The position numbers and the translations under genes were made by a program. Under the pieces are notes generated by a model. The model worked only from the letters and a program-made list of their open reading frames with translations. It made no database searches and had not been told where the DNA came from. Shown in pieces: positions 17,483 through 24,493 of a stretch of DNA of 64,000 nucleotides (positions are counted from its first letter, which is position 1; each line of letters opens with the position of its first letter). Origin of the DNA: Gordonia sediminis (lineage in GTDB: Bacteria > Actinomycetota > Actinomycetes > Mycobacteriales > Mycobacteriaceae); NCBI GenBank assembly GCA_004193205.1, contig RZUM01000005.1:310001-374000 (forward strand). Reading direction: 5' to 3'.

Positions 17483-18220
17483 TCAGCGGAACACGAATCC
17501 GCCGTCGACGACGATGGTCTGGCCGGTGACGAAGCCCGCGTCGTCGGAGAGCAGGAAGGCGACCACGCCGGCGACGTCATCGGGAGTCTGTTCGCGTGTG
17601 AGGGCGCGGCCCTCGGAATACGTGCGGTAGCGCTCCTCGGGTACCGCCGCGGTGGCCTCCACGCGGGTGAGTCCGGGGGCGACCGCGTTGACCCGGACCC
17701 CATGCGGTCCGGCATCGCGCGCCATCGAGCGGGTCATGCCGATGACGGCCGCCTTGGACGAGACGTAGTGCACCAGTCGGGGCGAGCCGTACATCGCGAC
17801 GTCGGAGGCGATGTTCACCACCGCTCCCCGGGTCGCGGACAGCAGCGGCCACAGGTACTTGGTGACCGACCAGGTGCCGCGGACGTTGACGTCGGTCAGC
17901 CGCCCGAACTCGTCGTCGGCGAGTTCGAAGAACGTCGCCCCACCGACGCCATCGGCGATGGCTGCGTTGTTCACGAGTCCGGTCACCCGCTCGTCGCCCA
18001 GTTGATCGGCCAGGGCGCGAACCGATGTCACGTCGGAGATGTCGGTGACGGCGGCGGTCGCGTCGAGGCCCGCAGCCCGCAGCTCGTCCTCGGCGGCCGC
18101 CGCGGTCCTCGGGTCGCGTTCGGCGATGACGATCCGGTTCCCGTCGCGACCCAGGCGCCGGGCGATGCTCAGGCCGAGCCCGCGGCCACCACCGGTCACC
18201 ACAATGGTTCCCGCGGTCAT
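17483..18220 (-). CDS. SDR-family dehydrogenase
   Basis: A 245-residue classical short-chain dehydrogenase with a full active site. Present are TGGGRGLG for NAD(P) binding, VNNAA, the catalytic Ser in VVNIASDVAMYGS, and YVSSK (Y-x-x-x-K), plus VNAVAPGLTRVE and VDGGF at the C-terminus. In a Rieske pathway it could be the cis-dihydrodiol or side-chain alcohol dehydrogenase that rearomatises or oxidises the oxygenase product. It overlaps the upstream hydrolase gene by 4 nt. The substrate is inferred from context only. Confidence 0.87.
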   Translation of the reverse strand: MTAGTIVVTGGGRGLGLSIARRLGRDGNRIVIAERDPRTAAAAEDELRAAGLDATAAVTDISDVTSVRALADQLGDERVTGLVNNAAIADGVGGATFFELADDEFGRLTDVNVRGTWSVTKYLWPLLSATRGAVVNIASDVAMYGSPRLVHYVSSKAAVIGMTRSMARDAGPHGVRVNAVAPGLTRVEATAAVPEERYRTYSEGRALTREQTPDDVAGVVAFLLSDDAGFVTGQTIVVDGGFVFR

Positions 18221-19017
18221 GACAGTCCTCCGACGAAGTCCACGATGCGCTCGGCCACCGTGCGGGGTCGTTCCTGGATCGCCACGTGTCCGGCGTCGGC
18301 GATGATCGCCAGTTCGGCACCGGGGATGCGATCGGCGAGCAAACGCGATTCGTCGACGCCGGTGATCCGGTCGTGTTCTCCGACGATAACCAGGGTGGGG
18401 CACTCGATGTCGGCGAGCGCCTCGCCATGGTCGGTGGACGCCATGAACTCGGCGGCGGCGCGAAATCCGTTCTCACGCACTGCGGCCATGGACCTGCGGA
18501 CCGCCGTCCGCAGGACCGGGTCGGCGTGCGGTGCGGTGAGCCGGGGTGCCCGCTCGGTGGCGACCGCCTCGGCGCCCCGGGTCCCGAGTTCGTCGATCCG
18601 GGCACGCATCGCCGCCGCCTTCTCCGCAGTGGTGCCCGATCCGCGGGTGCTGTCGGCCAGGATGAGCGCGGCGACGCGTTCCGGGCGCCGCAGCGCGACG
18701 GCTGTCGCGATCACTCCTCCCCACGATGTGCCCAGCAGAACGACCGGCTGGCCGGGAGACCTGTTGTCGATCAGAGCGATCACCTCATCGGCGGCATCGA
18801 CACCGGGGAGCGGGTCGGGAGACGCGCCGTATCCCGGCGCGTCCACACACCACGATGGGATTCCGGACGCGGCAAGGCATTCGGCGAGCGATGCGCAGGA
18901 AGCCGCGGATCCGCCGATGCCGTGGAGCATGATGACGGGTCGGTCGACGCGAATCTCCCGGTAGGTCTGGTATTCGACGACGTGGAGTCGATCGAGGGTC
19001 GTCGACGCGGTGGTCAT
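18217..19017 (-). CDS. alpha/beta hydrolase (candidate meta-cleavage product hydrolase)
   Basis: A 266-residue alpha/beta hydrolase with an intact triad. The oxyanion HGIGGSA loop, the nucleophile elbow GTSWGG, the acid in GEHDRITG and the His in DAGHVAIQE are all visible. Length and order match the BphD/MhpC group of C-C hydrolases that split ring-fission products. It overlaps the extradiol dioxygenase gene by 4 nt, the usual pairing of such enzymes. An esterase or lactonase role is the alternative. Confidence 0.85.
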   Translation of the reverse strand: MTTASTTLDRLHVVEYQTYREIRVDRPVIMLHGIGGSAASCASLAECLAASGIPSWCVDAPGYGASPDPLPGVDAADEVIALIDNRSPGQPVVLLGTSWGGVIATAVALRRPERVAALILADSTRGSGTTAEKAAAMRARIDELGTRGAEAVATERAPRLTAPHADPVLRTAVRRSMAAVRENGFRAAAEFMASTDHGEALADIECPTLVIVGEHDRITGVDESRLLADRIPGAELAIIADAGHVAIQERPRTVAERIVDFVGGLS

Positions 19018-20012
19018 GAGACACCTGCCAGGTGGGGTGCCCCGTAGAAGTAGTCGCCGTGACCCGGGCTGACCAGGTCACGCGCACCCAGGTCCGGGAT
19101 GCCGGCCATCGCCGAGCGGATGGTGCTCGAGGGTGGGCCGGCGGTGCCCCACTGGTCGGAGAGTTCGGGTGTGCGGCGCCAGGTGCGGCACAGCCAGGCG
19201 TCCTCGTCGATCTGGGCGACCTCGGAGGTGTACTCGCAGACCAGCCCCGCGGGGTCTGTGAAATAGGAAAAGGTGTTGTCGCCCGGGCCGTGGCGTCCGG
19301 GCCCCCACTGCGGGGCGATGCCGTGCGACCGCAGATTTCCGATACCACGCATGAAGTGGTCGATCGAGGTCATCTCGTAGGCGATGTGGTTGAGCGACGG
19401 CCAGGCAGCCTGGTTGAGGGCGATGACATGGTGGTCGGAATTGCAGCGGAGAAAGGCCATCTGACGTTCGGACCAGTCGGAGATCCGCATGCCGAGGACC
19501 TGGGTGTAGAAGGCGGCGGTGCGCTCGATGTCGGTGGTGTTGAGCACGACGTGGGCGATCTTGCGGGGCACTGCGCGCCGTCCGGCCGGCTCCTGCGTGG
19601 ACACCGCAAACGTGTCGGCGGACAGTTCGATCCTCCGGCCCTCCGGGTCGACGAGTTGCAGGCCGTAACCGCCACCCGCATCGTCGAGCGGACCGGGCTC
19701 ACGTAGCAGAGGCACGCCCCGGCGCTCGAGTGCCATTGCGGCGTCGTCGATCTCGCGGGGCGTCGCCACCGCGAAGGCGATGCCGCCGAGCATGTTCGCC
19801 TCGGCCGGGCGAAGGTCGAGAACATGGTGTTCGGTGCCGGTGGCGCGTAACCAGAATCGGTCGCCATCCTCGTCGATGGTGGTCAGGCCCCACACCTCGT
19901 GGTAGAAATCGCGAGAGGCGTCGGGATCGGGGACGCCCAGGGCGACGGAGCGCAGGCTGCGCAGACGGCAGACCGGGGCGTCGCCGGGAGGCGTTGTGTG
20001 GTTGTGCAACAC
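19014..20012 (-). CDS. type I extradiol ring-cleavage dioxygenase (VOC superfamily)
   Basis: A 332-residue two-domain vicinal-oxygen-chelate protein. The metal ligands are in the C-terminal domain: H154 (KIAHVVLNT), H209 (SLNHIAYEM) and E260 (GLVCEYTSE). H195 and Y250 match the second-sphere residues of BphC-type enzymes. The N-terminal domain (about 18-140) is the expected non-catalytic repeat. It should cleave a catechol-like diol next to the hydroxyls using Fe(II). It is about 30-40 residues longer than BphC because of a C-terminal extension rich in Ser, Pro and Gly. Confidence 0.9.
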   Translation of the reverse strand: MLHNHTTPPGDAPVCRLRSLRSVALGVPDPDASRDFYHEVWGLTTIDEDGDRFWLRATGTEHHVLDLRPAEANMLGGIAFAVATPREIDDAAMALERRGVPLLREPGPLDDAGGGYGLQLVDPEGRRIELSADTFAVSTQEPAGRRAVPRKIAHVVLNTTDIERTAAFYTQVLGMRISDWSERQMAFLRCNSDHHVIALNQAAWPSLNHIAYEMTSIDHFMRGIGNLRSHGIAPQWGPGRHGPGDNTFSYFTDPAGLVCEYTSEVAQIDEDAWLCRTWRRTPELSDQWGTAGPPSSTIRSAMAGIPDLGARDLVSPGHGDYFYGAPHLAGVS

Positions 20013-20023
20013 GGAGGTTCCTT

Positions 20024-20977
20024 CTACAGGTCGAGGACGAGTTCGGCCGAGCGGCAGCGTGATACGCAGGGGAACATGGTGGTGTTGGCGGCGTGCTCGG
20101 TCTCGCTGAGCAGGAAGTCGCGGTGGTCGACGTCACCTTTGATGACGCCCACCTCGCAGGTGCCGCAGATACCTTCGGTGCAGGAACTCGGTATGTCGAC
20201 GCCGGCGTCGAGGAGTGCATCGAGCACCGACGTGTCCGGACCGACGGACACGCGCTGACCGGTGCGGTCGAGGACCACGTCGAAAGCGGTGTCCTCGCTG
20301 GTGGGTGTGGTCGCGACGGGCGCAGCGAACCGCTCGGTGCGCAGGGTCGCACCGTCGGGCACGTGGGCGGCGACGGCATCGATCAGGGGCGCGGGCCCAC
20401 AGCAGTAGACCACCGTCCCGGCTTGGGCGCCGCCGAGGGCGTCGGCCAGATCCGGTAGCCCGCCCTGCTCGTCGTCGGCATGTATGGTCGTCGAGTTCGT
20501 ATGTGCGGCCACCTCATCGACGAAGGCCATCGTCTGCCGAGATCTCCCGGCGTACAGCATCCGCCACGGCCGGCCGTCACGGTGCAGCCGCCGCATCATC
20601 GCCACGATCGGCGTGATGCCGACGCCCCCCGCCACCAGCACGTGCTCCCGGGCGTCCGGGTCGAGGGCGAACGCATTCCGCGGCCCTTCGACCGCGATCT
20701 CCGCACCGACCGACAACCGATCGTGAACGAGCGTGCTCCCGCCCCGCGACTGTTCCGCCCGCAGCACTGCGACGGTCCACCGTGTCTGGTCCTGTGGGTC
20801 CGAGCAGAGCGAGTACTCGCGGACGAGTCCGCCCGGCAGGTGCAGCGCGATGTGGGCTCCGGGTTCCCAACAGGGCAGCGGCGTTCCTGCGGGGTCGACC
20901 AGGGTGACACTCGTGATGCCGTCGGCCTCCCACGTCTTCTGTTGGACGCGAAGGATTCTGGGGGTTCCTGCGCTCAT
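20024..20977 (-). CDS. Rieske oxygenase reductase (VanB/phthalate dioxygenase reductase type)
   Basis: A 317-residue electron-transfer protein. From the N-terminus it has a flavin domain with REYSLCSD (R53-Y-S), an NAD domain with VAGGVGITPIVAMM (about 115-128) and YCCGP, and a C-terminal plant-type [2Fe-2S] ferredoxin with C266, C271, C274 and C304. This FMN/NAD/[2Fe-2S] order is that of class IA reductases. It passes electrons from NADH to the Rieske oxygenase encoded about 6 kb further down the operon. The start at 20977 follows an AAAGGATC stretch. Confidence 0.92.
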   Translation of the reverse strand: MSAGTPRILRVQQKTWEADGITSVTLVDPAGTPLPCWEPGAHIALHLPGGLVREYSLCSDPQDQTRWTVAVLRAEQSRGGSTLVHDRLSVGAEIAVEGPRNAFALDPDAREHVLVAGGVGITPIVAMMRRLHRDGRPWRMLYAGRSRQTMAFVDEVAAHTNSTTIHADDEQGGLPDLADALGGAQAGTVVYCCGPAPLIDAVAAHVPDGATLRTERFAAPVATTPTSEDTAFDVVLDRTGQRVSVGPDTSVLDALLDAGVDIPSSCTEGICGTCEVGVIKGDVDHRDFLLSETEHAANTTMFPCVSRCRSAELVLDL

Positions 20978-21019
20978 CGTTGATCCTTTTGGGTCGATTG
21001 TCGGTCGGTGCGGCACGCC

Positions 21020-21559
21020 TCAGCGGGTGACGCCGTACATCTCCGAACTCGGCGGGTAGGTGGGCATCTGCGGCTTCTGGGCGCCGATGATCACGCAGAA
21101 CAGGGCGTCCGTGTCGCCGACGTTGGCGAGGCTGCGAGGCACGCCCGCAGGCACCCGGATCAGGTCGCGGTAGCCGAGGCGCCGCACGGCCTTCTTGGTG
21201 CCGTCCTCGACGTCATGGACGGCGACCTCGAGCTCACCTTCCAGCACGAAGAACACCTCTTCGACGTCGTGGTGGGTGTGCTCGGGACCCACAGCACCCA
21301 CGGGGAGGCGCATGTTCGAGAACGTGAAGTGTTCCGACGGCAGGGTGCGGTTGTCGCCCTCGTGGTTGCCGGTGGCACCGGAACCGATGTAGCGGATCTG
21401 GGCGCGCTTGAAGCGGTCACCGCCCTTGGCGGCCTGGAATCCCAGGGTGTCCCAGTCCTCGTGGCGGGAGTCGCGGCTGGCGATGGCTGCGTCGATCTGC
21501 TGCTCGAGATCGGCGGTGGTGCTGGTCTTTGCGGTGCTGGTCTTTTCAGGGGCGGTCAT
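21020..21559 (-). CDS. cupin-domain protein
   Basis: A 179-residue single cupin. Motif 1 is HTHHDVEEVFFVLEGELEV (about residues 95-113), with two His and a Glu positioned to bind a metal. Motif 2 is RDLIRVPAGVPRSLANVG. The N-terminal 45 residues are Thr/Ala/Asp-rich. Cupins in aromatic pathways may be dioxygenases, isomerases or hydrolases, and 3-hydroxyanthranilate dioxygenase is one example, but the motif here is not specific. Spacing to both neighbours is about 45-50 bp with good ribosome sites. Confidence 0.8.
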   Translation of the reverse strand: MTAPEKTSTAKTSTTADLEQQIDAAIASRDSRHEDWDTLGFQAAKGGDRFKRAQIRYIGSGATGNHEGDNRTLPSEHFTFSNMRLPVGAVGPEHTHHDVEEVFFVLEGELEVAVHDVEDGTKKAVRRLGYRDLIRVPAGVPRSLANVGDTDALFCVIIGAQKPQMPTYPPSSEMYGVTR

Positions 21560-21609
21560 GATGTTTCCTCTCGGTTGTGTGGAGATGCGGTCGGTGGGTT
21601 GAGCAGAGG

Positions 21610-21978
21610 TCAGGCGACGTGTGCGACGGCTTCGATCTCGACGGTCGCGCCGTAGGGGAGTGCGGCGACCTCGACGAACGATCGGGCCGGACGCGGTGCG
21701 GCAAAGACCTTCTCGTAGTGTCGATTTGCCGCGTCCCGAAGTGACACGTCGGTGACGAAGTAGGTGGTCTTCACGACGTCGGCGAGGCTCATGTCGATGG
21801 TGCCGAGCCGTTCGGCGAGCCGGGCGATCGCGGCGTCGAGCGCGGGTTCCACGCCTTCGACGGCTCGGCCGTCCGAGTCGACGGAGAGCGCACCGGACAC
21901 GAAGCCGAAACCGGCCACGGCGTAGGCGGGGCTGTAGGGGTGGGCGGAACTGGTGGTGGTTTCGGTCGGAGCTGACAT
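21610..21978 (-). CDS. RidA/YjgF-family protein, catabolic operon copy 1
   Basis: A 122-residue RidA protein of canonical length. It contains YSPAYAVAGFGFVSGALSVD, ADVVKTTYFVTD, RPARSFVEVAALPYGATVEI and EAVA. The Arg in PARSFVEV and the Glu in EIEA are at the ligand-binding positions, so it could deaminate an enamine or imine. In the 2-aminomuconate pathway a RidA-family deaminase follows an aldehyde dehydrogenase; here the aldehyde dehydrogenase gene lies directly upstream. The ATG at 21978 follows AAAGGA. Confidence 0.83.
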   Translation of the reverse strand: MSAPTETTTSSAHPYSPAYAVAGFGFVSGALSVDSDGRAVEGVEPALDAAIARLAERLGTIDMSLADVVKTTYFVTDVSLRDAANRHYEKVFAAPRPARSFVEVAALPYGATVEIEAVAHVA

Positions 21979-22028
21979 GAGGGTTTCCTTTCGTTGGCGG
22001 GCGATGTGGTCGAGGTGGGGGGCGCGAC

Positions 22029-23567
22029 TTATCGCGGTGTTCCCCACGGGAGAGGCGTGCCGCTGCGGTCGAGGTAGATGCTCTTCTGCTCGCAGTAGTG
22101 GCGGACGGCGTCGCGGCCCTTCTCGGTGCCGAGTCCGCTGTCGCGGAGTCCGGTGAATGGTGTGGAGATCGAGAACTGCTTGTAGGTGTTGACCCAGACG
22201 GTGCCGGCGTTGACGGCCTCGCCGACACGCAGAGCGCGACGATAGTCCTGAGTCCAGATGCCGCAGGCGAGTCCGTAGACGGTGTCGTTGGCCTGCGCGA
22301 CGACGTCGGATTCGTCGTCGAACGGGATGACCACCGCGACGGGACCGAATACCTCCTCCTGGCAGATGGTGTCGGAGTTGGTCACGCCACCAAGGACTGT
22401 TGGCGGGTAGTAGCAGCCGCTCGCGAGTCGCGGGTCGTCGGGAATTGCTCCACCGCAGAGGACTTTGGCACCCTCGGCCACGGCGGCGTCGACCATGGCG
22501 GCCACGGAGTCGCGGTGGGCGGCGGAGATCATCGGCGCGACGTCAGTGGCCGGATCGGTGCCGACACCCAGTCGCAGTCGGCGGGCCCGAGCCACCAGAT
22601 CGCTGGTGAACTCCTCGAAGATGCTGCGCTGTACAAAGATCCGCGATCCAGCGATGCAACTCTGGCCGCTGGAGGAGAAGATGCCGAACAGCACGCCCTG
22701 CAGAGCCTGTTCGGTGTCTGCGTCGTCGAACACGATCGTCGGCGACTTCCCGCCGAGTTCGAGCGTGATCGGCATGAGCTTGTCGGCGGCCAGGTGGGCC
22801 AGGTGACGTCCCGTCGAGGTCCCGCCGGTGAAACTGACCTTCGCGACCAGCGGGTGCCGCACCAGGGCCTCTCCGACGGTGCGTCCCGGCCCGGGCAGCA
22901 CCGACAGCACGCCGCGTGGCAGGCCGGCGTCCTCGCAGAGCCGCGCCAGCAGGAGCGTGACCCAGGGTGCCCAGACCGGGGGCTTGCTGACCACGGCGTT
23001 GCCGGCGGCCAGCGCCGGTGCCAGTTTCTGTGCATCGGAGGCGATCGGCGAGTTCCACGGGGTGATCGCGCCGATGACACCCATGGGCCGGTGCATGGAG
23101 AGCGTCATCCAGGGTCCACGGGGCGTGGTCAGTGCGTCGTCCATGGTCTCCAGGGCGGCCGCCATGTATCGAAAAGTGTTGGCAGCGCTCATCGCAAGGG
23201 CTCTGGTCTCGGTCAGCGTCTTGCCGGTGTCGAGGGTCTGGAGGGCAGCGATGCGGTCGCGTGCGTCGTCGATCGCGTTGCCGATTCGGTGCAGCACGCG
23301 CGCCCGCTCGTGCGGCAGCATCGTCGCCCAGCCGCTCGTGGTGGCCGCCGAGAGTCCATCGCGCACCGCGATGTCGACGGTGTCGGCGGTTGCGCTGTGC
23401 AGCGTGGCGAAGACGCGTCCGGTGGCCGGGTCGATCGACTCGATCATTTCTCCGGTACCGATCTCCCACCGTCCCGCGATGTGGATACGGTCGGCCAGAT
23501 CGACCGTGGGATCGATACCGGGGGCGGCGAGGTCCGCGATTTCTGGGGTACTCGCGACGAGCGACAT
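22029..23567 (-). CDS. NAD-dependent aldehyde dehydrogenase
   Basis: A 512-residue ALDH, the first gene of the operon after the regulator. Catalytic residues are visible: N172 (TPWNSP), E270 (LELGGKSP) and C304 (GQSCIAGSR). FTGGTSTG is the cofactor loop. The sequence is of the betaine-aldehyde/hydroxymuconic-semialdehyde group. It could oxidise the semialdehyde made by extradiol cleavage. About 40 extra residues precede the usual start of the fold. Two palindromic operators lie 54-91 bp upstream of the start codon. Confidence 0.9.
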   Translation of the reverse strand: MSLVASTPEIADLAAPGIDPTVDLADRIHIAGRWEIGTGEMIESIDPATGRVFATLHSATADTVDIAVRDGLSAATTSGWATMLPHERARVLHRIGNAIDDARDRIAALQTLDTGKTLTETRALAMSAANTFRYMAAALETMDDALTTPRGPWMTLSMHRPMGVIGAITPWNSPIASDAQKLAPALAAGNAVVSKPPVWAPWVTLLLARLCEDAGLPRGVLSVLPGPGRTVGEALVRHPLVAKVSFTGGTSTGRHLAHLAADKLMPITLELGGKSPTIVFDDADTEQALQGVLFGIFSSSGQSCIAGSRIFVQRSIFEEFTSDLVARARRLRLGVGTDPATDVAPMISAAHRDSVAAMVDAAVAEGAKVLCGGAIPDDPRLASGCYYPPTVLGGVTNSDTICQEEVFGPVAVVIPFDDESDVVAQANDTVYGLACGIWTQDYRRALRVGEAVNAGTVWVNTYKQFSISTPFTGLRDSGLGTEKGRDAVRHYCEQKSIYLDRSGTPLPWGTPR

Positions 23568-23620
23568 ACTTCTGTCCGTTCGGCAGGGTGGTTCGGGTTG
23601 GTTCGCGCCGGTCGAGATAT

Positions 23621-23657
23621 CTTTGCGCTAAGACATTTGTAAAGCCTTAGCGCTAAG
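23621..23657. promoter_or_regulatory. tandem palindromic operators of the catabolic operon
   Basis: Two copies of one 12-bp palindrome in the 220-bp gap between the MarR gene and the aldehyde dehydrogenase gene. CTTAGCGCTAAG (23646-23657) is perfect, and CTTTGCGCTAAG (23621-23632) differs at one position. Their centres are 25 bp apart. They are likely binding sites of the adjacent MarR regulator over the operon promoter. The rest of the gap shows no gene. Confidence 0.65.
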
Positions 23658-23787
23658 AGGTCAAGGCCAGAAATCGCTGGACAGACGTTTGTAACAGCCG
23701 ATTTACGTCGCCGAAATGGAAGAGATGCAGGTCACACCGCATGTGGCGGCGGTCACTACGCCTCGAAAATTGGTCGAGATTCTTGCG

Positions 23788-24372
23788 TCAGCCGGCAGTG
23801 ACGGGATCGGCTTCGCCGGGATCCAGGCCGTCGCCGAGGATTGCCGATCGCGCCGAGTTCTCGAGCGCGCTGAGCAGACCCGCGAGTTCGGCGGCCTCGT
23901 CCTCTGAGAGACCCGCGAGCATCGTGTGCAGCTTCGCGAAATGCTCGTCGGCCACCCGATCGACCAGCGCCGCGCCTTCGGGTGTCAGGTCGACGTAGAC
24001 CACACGGGCGTCCTGCGCGTCCTTGGATCGCCTGACCAGTCCGGCATCCTCGAGACGCTTCACGCGCAGCGAAAGCCCGCCGGTGGTGACCAGCGTCTGC
24101 TCCGCGAGCTGACCCGCCGTCAATCGGTGGTCCGGTACTGCCCGTCGCAGGCATGCCAGCACGTCGAAGCCGGCCTCGCTGATGTTGTACTCGTCGAACG
24201 TCGTCGCAATGCGGGCCTTGTACACGAGAAAGGTGCGATGGAGGCGGCCGAAGACCTTCAGCGCCGAGACGTCCAACTCGGGTCGGGCGACGGCCCAGTG
24301 CGCCACGATGACATCGACTCCATCCATGATTGGTTGAGAGTACCCACCGAGGTGCATTTCCGGGCGCGACAT
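23788..24372 (-). CDS. MarR-family regulator of the catabolic operon
   Basis: A MarR protein of up to 194 residues. The winged helix is at about residues 85-150: LTAGQLAEQTLVTTGGLSLR (helix-turn-helix) and SKDAQDARVVYVDLTPEG (wing with D-x-R). The start at 24372 is used because AGGTGAG lies 9 nt upstream; starts at 24357 or 24327 (179 residues) are possible. It stands 220 bp upstream of the fifteen-gene operon on the same strand and next to two palindromic sites. It most likely represses the operon until an aromatic effector binds. Confidence 0.87.
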   Translation of the reverse strand: MSRPEMHLGGYSQPIMDGVDVIVAHWAVARPELDVSALKVFGRLHRTFLVYKARIATTFDEYNISEAGFDVLACLRRAVPDHRLTAGQLAEQTLVTTGGLSLRVKRLEDAGLVRRSKDAQDARVVYVDLTPEGAALVDRVADEHFAKLHTMLAGLSEDEAAELAGLLSALENSARSAILGDGLDPGEADPVTAG

Positions 24373-24493
24373 CCTGTGGGCTCACCTGTGCGTCGTGGAC
24401 GGTGCGTTTTGGTGACCACCAGCAGCGCAATCGATCGCCTCGTGCGGCGGATTCCCCTCGCGCGGCGCGCACATCGCGCCGGATCCTGAGACG

